This document shows, piece after piece, positions 53,522 through 61,856 of a stretch of 64,000 nucleotides of DNA. The DNA lies in NCBI RefSeq assembly GCF_003314435.2, contig NZ_QNVY02000003.1:62001-126000 (forward strand). The letters are read 5' to 3'. A model generated the notes under the pieces. The model saw only the letters and a program-made list of their open reading frames with translations. It was not told the DNA's origin and did not search any database. Position 1 is the first letter of the stretch; the number at the start of each line of letters is the position of its first letter. The position numbers and the translations under genes are program-made. The DNA comes from Flavobacterium petrolei. Lineage in GTDB: Bacteria; Bacteroidota; Bacteroidia; Flavobacteriales; Flavobacteriaceae.

Positions 53522-54940
53522 TTAATCAAAACTACGTGGACTTAAAAAATTAGTGGTCGCCGTTTCAATTTTTTTGTTTCCATTATACACCTCAATCTTC
53601 AATTTTGTTTTATCACTATCCAATAAATTTTGGTTGATTTCAACAAATAAGGTTCCACCATTCATCCCTTGTTTGGGCACCTTTAATTCTTGTTTTCCAA
53701 CCACTTTTAAAGTCCCATTTATTCCAACAAGTTTAAAATGAATATCGTCAAAGTCATTATTTGTTTTATTGATAATTTTAAAAGTATATATGTTACTGAT
53801 ATTTTCGCCTTTGTGCTGAAACAATTGTCCTGGCAATCTTAAAATACTAGCTTCAACATCCGAACGCAAGAACAATAATCCAATCAAAATTCCTGTTAGA
53901 ATGAATAATACAGCTGAATACCCTTTCATTCTAGGCGTGAACTTGAACTTTATTTTTTTCTCAATTTCATCTTCAGAAGCGTATCTGATGAGTCCTTTGG
54001 GCAAACCAACGCTATCCATAATTGTATCGCATTCATCAATACAAGCGGTGCAATTAATGCATTCCATTTGTGTCCCGTTACGGATGTCAATTCCGGTTGG
54101 ACAAACATTTACACATTGTTTACAATCGATGCAATCGCCTTTTCCAGTAGTCGCTCTGTCTTCTTGCTTGTTGAATTTAGCACGGCCTACTTCTTTTTCT
54201 CCACGAACAAAATCGTACGCAACATTTATAGATTTATCATCTAATAAAACGCCTTGCAATCTTCCGTAAGGACAAGCTATGATACAAACCTGTTCTCTAA
54301 ACCAAGCAAAAATAAAATAGAAAACTCCTGTAAAGATGAATAAAGAAACCAAAGTACTAACATGGTTTTCAGGCCCTTCTTCAATCATTAAAAGTAACTT
54401 GTCGCTACTGATAAGATATGCCAGAAACACATTGGCAATGAAAAAAGAAATGATTAGGAAAATAGTCCATTTTATGCCTTTCTTTCTGATCTTCTCTGCA
54501 TTCCATTCTTGTTTTTCCAAACGAATTTGGGCACCACGATCTCCTTCAATCCAATATTCTATTCTGCGGAAAACCATTTCTAAAAAGATGGTCTGCGGAC
54601 AAATCCATCCGCAAAATATCCGTCCAAAAATCACCGTAAAAAGGATGACGAAAACTACCCCGATAATCATGAAGAGCACAAAAAGATAAAAATCCTGCGG
54701 CCAAAAAGGAAATCCGAAAATATTAAATCGGCGTTCCAATATATTGAACATCATAAATTGATTCCCATTTATCTTTATAAAAGGATTCGCAACAAGTACA
54801 ATCAGTAAAAAATAACTCACCCATTTCCTGTAATCATAGAACTTTCCAGAAGGCTTTTTGGGGAAAATAAATTTTCTGTTTCCTTCTTCATCAATCGTTC
54901 CAATGGTATCTCTAAACGCTTCGTCTGGTAATTTTGACAT
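53522..54940 (-). CDS. ccoG: cytochrome c oxidase accessory protein CcoG (FixG/RdxA)
   Basis: 472 residues. About five membrane segments surround two [4Fe-4S] ferredoxin clusters: GDCIDCKQCVNVCPTGIDI and MECINCTACIDECDTIM. FGRIFCGWICPQTIFLEM and EQVCIIACPYGRLQG are further cysteine-bearing family marks, and a C-terminal Ig-like FixG domain follows. In other bacteria CcoG reduces copper for the CuB site. It starts 67 bp after ccoP. Confidence 0.93.
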   Translation of the reverse strand: MSKLPDEAFRDTIGTIDEEGNRKFIFPKKPSGKFYDYRKWVSYFLLIVLVANPFIKINGNQFMMFNILERRFNIFGFPFWPQDFYLFVLFMIIGVVFVILFTVIFGRIFCGWICPQTIFLEMVFRRIEYWIEGDRGAQIRLEKQEWNAEKIRKKGIKWTIFLIISFFIANVFLAYLISSDKLLLMIEEGPENHVSTLVSLFIFTGVFYFIFAWFREQVCIIACPYGRLQGVLLDDKSINVAYDFVRGEKEVGRAKFNKQEDRATTGKGDCIDCKQCVNVCPTGIDIRNGTQMECINCTACIDECDTIMDSVGLPKGLIRYASEDEIEKKIKFKFTPRMKGYSAVLFILTGILIGLLFLRSDVEASILRLPGQLFQHKGENISNIYTFKIINKTNNDFDDIHFKLVGINGTLKVVGKQELKVPKQGMNGGTLFVEINQNLLDSDKTKLKIEVYNGNKKIETATTNFLSPRSFD

Positions 54941-55007
54941 TTTTTTTTATTTAAAACACAAGTTCAAAATAATTATTAAGCTAAATAAAAACGTGTGTTT
55001 CTAATAG

Positions 55008-55907
55008 TTATTTAACTGCAACAGTAACATTTTCTTCTACCCAAACCTCACCTTCCGGAGCTTTAGGATCTGGTGGGTTACTTCCTTTTAAGGATAAGAT
55101 ATAACTGGCAACTTTCTGCATTTCTTTAGGTTTCAATGTGCCTTTCCAAGAAATCATTCCTTTTCCGTCACGTCCTCCATTTACAAGTGTATGAAATACA
55201 TTTTTTATTCCTCCCCCTAAAATCCATTTATCATCCGTAAGATTTGGACCAATTTGTCCTCCGGCATCGGCTCTGTGACAGGCCGCACAATTGGTTGTGA
55301 AAATTTCTTTTCCAGCTGCTAAATCTGCAGGATCTGTCAGTAAGGTCACTGTTTTTTCATCCATCATGTCCGGTGCAGTTTTCATGTATTCTGCAATGTC
55401 AATTTTGGCTTGTGCCACTTCTTTCTTAAGCTCCATTTCCTGATTATCAGCACCTAACACTTCAAATCGCACCATATAAACAACTCCAAAGATGATACAA
55501 GCATAAAATAGGTACACCCACCATGGCGGCAAATTGTTGTCTAATTCTTTGATACCGTCGTAATCGTGGTCCAATAACAACTGATCTTCATTATCCAACG
55601 ACTCTGTTTTAGTCAATTTCGTCATCAATTTCTTATACCATTCACTATCCTTGAAACTTAAATTATTTGCTTCATTTAATTGGATTTTTTGTTCCTCGGT
55701 CAACAAGTGATACGTAATATTATCTACTGCACTAACGGTAATTTCTATTGCTATCAAAAGGAACAGAAACACGAATAAGAATACGGAAACCATTGGGAAT
55801 TTTATAAAAGCAGGTCTGTCTCCTGAGTCAATAAAATATTCCATTGCCATAAATACAGCGAAGAAAATAACAGGTACCCTAACGTATGCTGGAATTAATT
55901 TTTTCAT
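55008..55907 (-). CDS. ccoP: cbb3 oxidase subunit III, single-heme CcoP
   Basis: 299 residues. Two N-terminal membrane helices, then WVYLFYACIIFGVVYMVRF (the CcoP N-terminal domain) and one heme-binding motif C207-A-A-C-H211 (NCAACHRADAGGQIGPNL), with a later MISWKGTLKPKEMQ as the distal ligand region. Typical CcoP has two hemes, while here only one CxxCH is found, as seems usual for Bacteroidota. It moves electrons from soluble cytochrome c to CcoO. 27 bp downstream of ccoQ. Confidence 0.92.
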   Translation of the reverse strand: MKKLIPAYVRVPVIFFAVFMAMEYFIDSGDRPAFIKFPMVSVFLFVFLFLLIAIEITVSAVDNITYHLLTEEQKIQLNEANNLSFKDSEWYKKLMTKLTKTESLDNEDQLLLDHDYDGIKELDNNLPPWWVYLFYACIIFGVVYMVRFEVLGADNQEMELKKEVAQAKIDIAEYMKTAPDMMDEKTVTLLTDPADLAAGKEIFTTNCAACHRADAGGQIGPNLTDDKWILGGGIKNVFHTLVNGGRDGKGMISWKGTLKPKEMQKVASYILSLKGSNPPDPKAPEGEVWVEENVTVAVK

Positions 55908-55934
55908 TTTCTAAATTTTAAAAAATTATACTAT

Positions 55935-56105
55935 TTAGTTGTCTCTCAGTGGAATTTGACTTAATTCACTAATCGTTTCTTTTTTATAGGAGAACACCCA
56001 TAAACCAAGGCCTACGAAAAAGACGAAAAAAATCAATAGGGATAAGATGGGATAAATCGCCACACCTTCAATCGTTTCCATATTATGTTTTATTTGTTCG
56101 AACAT
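55935..56105 (-). CDS. ccoQ: cbb3 oxidase subunit CcoQ
   Basis: 56 residues, too short for common ORF cut-offs. It has a polar start (FEQIKHNMETIEGV), one membrane helix (LSLLIFFVFFVGLGLWVF) and a charged tail SYKKETISELSQIPLRDN. The single-helix layout and its position between the CcoNO gene (5 bp gap) and ccoP are those of CcoQ, which stabilises the oxidase complex. Assignment rests on context and topology more than motif. Confidence 0.85.
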   Translation of the reverse strand: MFEQIKHNMETIEGVAIYPILSLLIFFVFFVGLGLWVFSYKKETISELSQIPLRDN

Positions 56106-56110
56106 GACTT

Positions 56111-58300
56111 TTATTTTTTAGCAATATCTTTTACTTTAATATCGGTTCCCAGTCTTTGCATGTAAGCAATTAAGGCAACGATTTCTCTTTCGTTCATTGG
56201 AACAAATTTTTCTCCTCTGGCTTCGGCTTTTTTCTTGCTTTCGTCATAGCTTTTCACAAAGTCAGGATCATTTTTCAAGCTTTCTTCAATTGCAACAGCT
56301 TGTTTTCTTAAATCATCTAAACCGCTTGCAATTTGAGCTTCAGTATAAGGAACTCCAAGCGTTACCATAGCTTGCATTTTCTTTTGAGTCAAAGAAACAT
56401 CCATCGGTTTATTATCAAAAAGCCATTTGTAACCTGGCATAATAGATCCTGCAGATATACTTTGTGGATTCCAGAAGTGGTTAAAATGCCAATTGTCATT
56501 GTATTTTGCTCCAACTCTTAATAAATCCGGGCCTGTACGTTTTGATCCCCAAAGGAATGGATGATCGTAAACGAATTCACCAGCTTTAGATTGTGGTCCA
56601 TAACGTTCTACTTCACTACGGAACGGACGAACTGACTGAGAGTGACACCCTACACAACCTTCACGGATGTATAAATCACGTCCTTCTAATTCTAGTGGAG
56701 AATACGGTTTAACACTGGCAATGGTCGGAATATTAGATTTAACCATAATTGTAGGAACAATTTGGATAACACCTCCAATTAAAATAGCGACAGTTGCCAA
56801 AATAGTTAACTGGATAGGTTTTCTTTCTAACCAAGGGTGAAATTTTTCTCCTTTTACTCTACCCGCACTAATTTTTACTAACTCAGGAGCTTCCGCTAAT
56901 TCGTCTTCAATTTTAGAACCTAATCGAACCGTTTGAATAATGTTATACACCAAAGTAAACATTCCGATTAAATAAAGGGTTCCACCAATAGCTCTCATCC
57001 AATACATTGGCATAATTTGAGTTACTGTTTCCAGAAAGTTACCATACGTTAAAGTTCCGTCCGGGTTAAATTGTTTCCACATAGATGCTTGTAAAAAGCC
57101 GGCAACATACATTGGAATAGTATATAATATGATTCCCAAAGTACCAATCCAAAAGTGAAAATTAGCTAATTTAAGAGAGTACAAACTACTTTTAGTCATT
57201 CTAGGAACCAACCAATAAATCATACCAAAGGCCATGAATCCGTTCCAAGCCAATGCACCTACGTGAACGTGAGCAATAATCCAATCCGTGTAATGCGCAA
57301 TAGCATTTACGTTTTTCAAGGATAACATTGGGCCTTCAAAAGTTGCCATTCCGTAACCGGTAATTGCTACTACGAAGAATTTTAAAACAGGTTCCACACG
57401 TACTTTATCCCAAACCCCTCTCAAGGTTAATAATCCGTTTATCATTCCACCCCAAGATGGAGCAATCAACATAATAGAGAAAGCAACTCCTAAATTTTGC
57501 GCCCAGTTAGGCAAAGCAGAATATAATAAATGGTGCGGTCCTGCCCAGATGTAAATGAAAATCAACGACCAAAAGTGAACTATTGACAATCTATAAGAAT
57601 ATACCGGACGATTTGCCGCTTTTGGAACAAAATAATACATCAATCCTAAGAAAGGTGTAGTCAAGAAAAACGCAACCGCATTATGACCGTACCACCATTG
57701 CACCAAAGCATCTTGCACCCCTGCGTAAACAGAATAACTTTTCATTCCAGAAACCGGTAATGCCAAACTATTGAAAATATGCAAAACCGCAACCGTTACG
57801 AATGTCGCCAAGTAAAACCAGATGGCAACATATAAATGGCGCTCTCTACGTTTTAAAATTGTTCCAATCATATTGATACCAAAAACAACCCAGATCAATG
57901 CAATTGCGATATCTATTGGCCACTCCAGTTCGGCATATTCTTTAGAGGTACTGTATCCAAGTGGCAACGAAATAGCTGCCGCTACGATTATTAATTGCCA
58001 TCCCCAGAAATTAAGATTACTCAAAAAATCGCTGAACATTCTGGCTTTCAACAAGCGCTGCAAGGAATAATAAATACCCGCAAACATTGCGTTCCCTACA
58101 AAGGCAAAAATAACCGCATTGGTGTGTAAAGGTCTTAATCGACCGTAACTCAACCACGAAATCCCATCGGTAATATTTGGAAAAAGAAACATAAAGGCCA
58201 ATGTAAGTCCTACTAACATTCCTACTACTCCAAAAACAATGGTCGCGTAAATGAAGTTTTTTACAATTTTGTTATCATAATAAAACTGCTGCATTTCCAT
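56111..58300 (-). CDS. ccoNO: fused cbb3 oxidase subunits CcoN and CcoO
   Basis: 729 residues. The first about 480 form the catalytic heme-copper subunit with about 12 helices (LRPLHTNAVIFAFVGN with the heme histidine, VQWWYGHNAVAFFLTTPFL with the CuB histidine, HHLLYSALPNWAQ, AHYTDWIIAHVHVGALAWNG). The last 200 are CcoO: a membrane helix, then the heme c site C549-VG-C552-H553. The fusion of two normally separate subunits is characteristic of Bacteroidota. High-affinity proton-pumping oxidase for low oxygen. In the ccoS-NO-Q-P-G-H operon. Confidence 0.95.
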   Translation of the reverse strand: MEMQQFYYDNKIVKNFIYATIVFGVVGMLVGLTLAFMFLFPNITDGISWLSYGRLRPLHTNAVIFAFVGNAMFAGIYYSLQRLLKARMFSDFLSNLNFWGWQLIIVAAAISLPLGYSTSKEYAELEWPIDIAIALIWVVFGINMIGTILKRRERHLYVAIWFYLATFVTVAVLHIFNSLALPVSGMKSYSVYAGVQDALVQWWYGHNAVAFFLTTPFLGLMYYFVPKAANRPVYSYRLSIVHFWSLIFIYIWAGPHHLLYSALPNWAQNLGVAFSIMLIAPSWGGMINGLLTLRGVWDKVRVEPVLKFFVVAITGYGMATFEGPMLSLKNVNAIAHYTDWIIAHVHVGALAWNGFMAFGMIYWLVPRMTKSSLYSLKLANFHFWIGTLGIILYTIPMYVAGFLQASMWKQFNPDGTLTYGNFLETVTQIMPMYWMRAIGGTLYLIGMFTLVYNIIQTVRLGSKIEDELAEAPELVKISAGRVKGEKFHPWLERKPIQLTILATVAILIGGVIQIVPTIMVKSNIPTIASVKPYSPLELEGRDLYIREGCVGCHSQSVRPFRSEVERYGPQSKAGEFVYDHPFLWGSKRTGPDLLRVGAKYNDNWHFNHFWNPQSISAGSIMPGYKWLFDNKPMDVSLTQKKMQAMVTLGVPYTEAQIASGLDDLRKQAVAIEESLKNDPDFVKSYDESKKKAEARGEKFVPMNEREIVALIAYMQRLGTDIKVKDIAKK

Positions 58301-58349
58301 AAATAAAAAAATTAAATGATTGAAAAATTTAAAAAATTACTGGTGAATA

Positions 58350-58541
58350 TCACAAAGTCTCCTGGCTTTCGATGTTTGACTTCTCAACTTTGGGCTGTAT
58401 TAGCTCGTCGTCAAATAGCATTCTGACTGAGGGTGTATAATCATCGTCATATTGCCCAGTTTTTACTGCCCTTATAAAAGCAATAAAAAAACCAATGGCG
58501 ACTATTATACTGATGGAGATTAATAAATAAATGACACTCAT
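58350..58541 (-). CDS. ccoS: cbb3 oxidase maturation protein CcoS
   Basis: 63 residues, a typical CcoS: one N-terminal helix (SVIYLLISISIIVAIGFFIAFI) followed by AVKTGQYDDDYTPSVRMLFDDE, where the GQ/DD/Ps-RmLFdD pattern is diagnostic. It helps metal insertion in the oxidase. First gene of the operon; its promoter with Fnr-type site lies 14-60 bp upstream. Confidence 0.92.
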   Translation of the reverse strand: MSVIYLLISISIIVAIGFFIAFIRAVKTGQYDDDYTPSVRMLFDDELIQPKVEKSNIESQETL

Positions 58542-58558
58542 ACCTTAATTTGTGTTAA

Positions 58559-58601
58559 CAAAGTTACTTTTACGTTTCCAAGTAAAATATGACATTTATC
58601 A
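58559..58601 (-). promoter_or_regulatory. Fnr-type class II promoter of the cco operon
   Basis: TGACATTTATCA (58590-58601) reads TGA-N6-TCA. On the minus strand a perfect -7 box TAACTTTG spans 58566-58559. Dyad centre to first T is again 29.5 bp, so the site is at -41.5 from a start near 58554. Same layout as hemN. Confidence 0.72.
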
Positions 58602-58655
58602 TACTTATTACTTTTGTTAAATAAATGTGAAGAAAAAACTAAATCGTACTCCATT

Positions 58656-61073
58656 CTATTTGTTCCGAGCATAATAACTACTCATCACTGTTACAAAACT
58701 CACAATAGTTATTGTACTCAACGGCATGATAATAGCTGCAACCAAAGGCAATAAATTCCCGGTTATAGCAAATGATAATCCAACCACATTGTACAATAAG
58801 GAAAGTCCAAAACTCATTTTGATGGTCGTAATCGCATTCTTCGATAATTTCAAGAAATAATTCAATTTTTGAAATTCGCTGGCATCCAAAATAGCGTCAC
58901 AAGCCGGTGAAAAAACATTGACATTTTCAGAAATCGAAATCCCAACATTGCTTTGGGCCAAAGCTCCGGCATCATTTAATCCATCGCCTACCATCATCAC
59001 ATTTTTGCCTTGTTCCTGTAAGTTTTTAATAAATTCTAATTTCTGTTCCGGTTTCTGATTGAAAATCAATTCCGTGCCTTTCGGCAAAAGTTGTTCAAGA
59101 ATAGTGCGTTCGCCTTCGTTGTCCCCTGACAAAACTTTGATCTGATAGTTGCTTTTCAAATTTTCAAAAAGTTCTTCCAAACCTTCCCTGTATTGATTAT
59201 TAAAAATGAATTTTCCGTAATAAACAGTATTGATCTTAATATGAACCGATGTTTGCTGAACGTTCTTTTCTTCGATTTTTTCTACAAAATCGGCAGAACC
59301 AATCTGGACTTGGTGACCAAAAATCTGTGCTTGAATTCCTTTTCCGGTGATTTCTTCAAAATGATCCACTTTTAATTTTTTGGCTTCATTTCCTGATTTA
59401 CTTTGCAAAATTGGAATAGGCAAATAATCATATAGCATGCGGCTTAACGGATGATTCGAGGCGCGAAGTACATTCTTTACCAGCAATAAATTCTCATCGG
59501 AAAGAACGGTTCCTTCATAAGAAATATTCGATTTTTTATTGGTGGTAATCGTTCCTGTTTTATCAAAAACAATGGTATCTACCTTCGCCAATTGTTCAAT
59601 AACCAAAGCATTTTTGAGATAGAATTTCTGTTTTCCTAATATTCGCAATACATTCCCAAAAGTGAATGGCGCCGTCAATGCCAAAGCACAAGGACAAGCA
59701 ACGATAAGCACTGCCGTAAACACATTGAAGGCAGTATTGGCATCTATAAAGATCCAATAGCCAAATCCTGCAAAAGCAATCAGTAATAAAATAGGTGTAA
59801 AATAACGGCTAATGCTATCGGTAATCGTTTTGTGTTTTTGCTCTACATTTTTTTGGAACACATCATTGCTCCATAATTGCGTCAGATAACTTTGGGAAAC
59901 AGAATGTAAAACTTCCATTTCAATTACTTTTCCTATTTGTTTTCCTCCTGCAAAAACTTTGTCTCCAGATTGTTTCGTAATAGGAATTGCTTCTCCGGTA
60001 ACAAAACTATAATCGATTTCTGCCTTTTCAGAAATTAGAATCCCATCAACAGGAATCAGTTCTTGGTTTCTAATGAGTAATCGATCGCCTTTTTCAACTT
60101 CGTAAATTGCCACACTTTCCTCTGATAAATCCGAATTGATTTTGGTAATCGCTATTGGAAAATAGGACTTAAAATCCCTTTCGAAACTCAAAAAACTATA
60201 GGTTTTGATTTGGAACATTTTCCCTAAAAGCATAAAGAAAATCAATCCTGTTAAGCTGTCAAAAAAACCGGAACCGTAATCCATAACAATATCAAACGTA
60301 CTTCGCACAAACATCACCACAATTCCTAAAGCAATAGGAATATCGATGTTAAGCATTTTAGTTTTGATACTTTTATACGCAGAAACATAATAACCACTTG
60401 CCGAGTAAAAGAAACTCGGTATCGCTAAAGCAAAAATCAACCAACGGAAGAAGCCACGGTATTGGTCTAACCAAAATTCTTTTACTTCAAAATATTCCGG
60501 AAACGAAAGCAACATAATGTTCCCAAAACAGAAGAAAGCAACGCCAAGTTTATAAGTCAAACTTCTATCTACATCATTACTTCCCGTTTCATAGTTTTCT
60601 AAACTAATATAGGGTTCATAACCAATGGAACTCAATAAATAAACAATCGTTTTGATAGAAACAACTTCTGGATTGAAGGTGATTCGGACTCTTTTTTCAG
60701 GAAAATTAACCTGCGAAGTGCTTATTCCTTTTTGAAGACGCTGTAGATTTTCCAGAATCCAAATACACGAGCTACAATGAATATGTGGAATACTAAGTGA
60801 AATAATTGCGGTTGAATTTTCTTGAAATTCCAATAATTTGGATACAATACTCTCATTGTCTAAAAAATCATATTTACCATTAATATCTTGCGGGGTTGCT
60901 CCAGGGGATTTTTCAAAATCATAATAACACGTCAAATCATTTATACTGAAAATTTCGTAAACCGTTTTACAACCGTTACAACAGAAATTTTTAGCATCAA
61001 AAATAATTTCGTCTTCTTTAATAATGTCTAAACCACAATGGAAACAGTTTTGTGTGTCCATAACTTTGCTCAT
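58656..61073 (-). CDS. ccoI: Cu+-transporting P-type ATPase CcoI/FixI
   Basis: 805 residues from the ATG at 61073. A start at 61094 adds 7 residues but falls in the predicted -7 box, so it is not used. The N-terminal region has NCFHCGLDI and FCCNGCKTVYE (cysteine-rich cap), a heavy-metal domain with HCSSCIWILENLQ, eight helices, the CPC copper motif at 460-462, D504-KTGT phosphorylation site and MVGDGLNDAGALAQ. FixI-type ATPases export copper needed for the cbb3 CuB centre. It has its own Fnr-type promoter, separate from the ccoS operon, and is divergent from the regulator gene. Confidence 0.93.
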   Translation of the reverse strand: MSKVMDTQNCFHCGLDIIKEDEIIFDAKNFCCNGCKTVYEIFSINDLTCYYDFEKSPGATPQDINGKYDFLDNESIVSKLLEFQENSTAIISLSIPHIHCSSCIWILENLQRLQKGISTSQVNFPEKRVRITFNPEVVSIKTIVYLLSSIGYEPYISLENYETGSNDVDRSLTYKLGVAFFCFGNIMLLSFPEYFEVKEFWLDQYRGFFRWLIFALAIPSFFYSASGYYVSAYKSIKTKMLNIDIPIALGIVVMFVRSTFDIVMDYGSGFFDSLTGLIFFMLLGKMFQIKTYSFLSFERDFKSYFPIAITKINSDLSEESVAIYEVEKGDRLLIRNQELIPVDGILISEKAEIDYSFVTGEAIPITKQSGDKVFAGGKQIGKVIEMEVLHSVSQSYLTQLWSNDVFQKNVEQKHKTITDSISRYFTPILLLIAFAGFGYWIFIDANTAFNVFTAVLIVACPCALALTAPFTFGNVLRILGKQKFYLKNALVIEQLAKVDTIVFDKTGTITTNKKSNISYEGTVLSDENLLLVKNVLRASNHPLSRMLYDYLPIPILQSKSGNEAKKLKVDHFEEITGKGIQAQIFGHQVQIGSADFVEKIEEKNVQQTSVHIKINTVYYGKFIFNNQYREGLEELFENLKSNYQIKVLSGDNEGERTILEQLLPKGTELIFNQKPEQKLEFIKNLQEQGKNVMMVGDGLNDAGALAQSNVGISISENVNVFSPACDAILDASEFQKLNYFLKLSKNAITTIKMSFGLSLLYNVVGLSFAITGNLLPLVAAIIMPLSTITIVSFVTVMSSYYARNK

Positions 61074-61084
61074 TTTACCTGGAA

Positions 61085-61127
61085 CAAAGGTCATTTATCG
61101 AATGAGTTAAAAATATGATATTTGTCA
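61085..61127 (-). promoter_or_regulatory. Fnr-type class II promoter of ccoI
   Basis: TGATATTTGTCA (61116-61127) has TGA-N6-TCA. On the minus strand GACCTTTG (61092-61085) matches the -7 box with one mismatch, at the same 29.5-bp distance from the dyad centre. Towards the regulator gene (plus), TAGTTTTG at 61139-61146 would place the dyad at about -29.5, overlapping polymerase. Confidence 0.62.
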
Positions 61128-61170
61128 TATTAAAGAGTTAGTTTTGTAATACAAATAAATCACATATACT

Positions 61171-61851
61171 ATGAGCAAATGCGAACAATGTATCGTCAGA
61201 GAATTTAGCTCTTTAAAAGCCTTAACTAAAGACGAATTGATCAAACTTTCTGACTGCAAAACATCCCATATTATCAAAAAGGGAGAAGTTATTTTTGAGG
61301 AAGGTGAGAATGTAAATGGAATTTATTGTATCAAAGATGGTGTGTGCAAACTGACCAAATTGAGTGCAAACGGCAAAGACCATATTGTTAAATTAGTCAC
61401 TAAAGGAGAATTACTGGGGCAACGCTCAATGATTAGTGATGAACCGGTCAACTTGAGCGCCGTAGCTCTTGAAGATATGCAGGTTTGTTTTATTCCAAAA
61501 TCAGAAGTGATGGGATATTTCGATAAGAACAACCAGTTTTCAATGAATGTGATGAAAAGTATTTGTGGCGACCTAAAAGAAGCCGATGATCACATGGTGA
61601 ATTTGGCGCAAAAAACAGTCAAAGAAAGATTAGCCGAAACGCTCCTTTATCTAAATGACACTTTTGGGAAAAACGAGGATAGCTCTTTAAAAGTACAACT
61701 TTCAAGAGACGAATTAGCCAGTATAATTGGCACTGCCACTGAAAGCTGCATTCGTTTGCTATCGGATTTTAAAAAATTAGGTTTGATTGAATTAACAGGT
61801 AAAAAAATTGTTTTAAAAGATATCAATGCGCTAAAAAAATTAGCAGAATAG
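61171..61851 (+). CDS. Crp/Fnr family regulator beside the cbb3 genes
   Basis: 226 residues. Cyclic-nucleotide-type beta roll (HIIKKGEVIFEEGENVNGIYCIKDG...KGELLGQRSM), dimer helix, and a C-terminal HTH with LSRDELASIIGTATESCIRLLSDFK, where E191 and R195 align with the TGA-reading Glu and Arg of Fnr/Crp. Cysteines at 4, 7 and 29 resemble an Fnr [4Fe-4S] arrangement, with C53, C59, C106 or C132 as a possible fourth ligand (inference). It lies divergent from ccoI and is the likely activator of the three promoters described above. Confidence 0.9.
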   Translation: MSKCEQCIVREFSSLKALTKDELIKLSDCKTSHIIKKGEVIFEEGENVNGIYCIKDGVCKLTKLSANGKDHIVKLVTKGELLGQRSMISDEPVNLSAVALEDMQVCFIPKSEVMGYFDKNNQFSMNVMKSICGDLKEADDHMVNLAQKTVKERLAETLLYLNDTFGKNEDSSLKVQLSRDELASIIGTATESCIRLLSDFKKLGLIELTGKKIVLKDINALKKLAE

Positions 61852-61856
61852 GAACA

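Noticed and set aside
9189..61146. TTG exactly 14 bp before five -7 boxes (9206, 17115, 19825, 36411, 61139)
   Set aside because: The gap is 5 bp shorter than sigma factor spacing allows, and TTG is common in this A/T-rich DNA; I selected the cases by looking for them.
61122..61146. Treating the ccoI-crp dyad as an activator site for the Crp/Fnr gene itself
   Set aside because: Relative to the plus-strand -7 box it would be centred near -29.5, inside the polymerase footprint; repression fits better.
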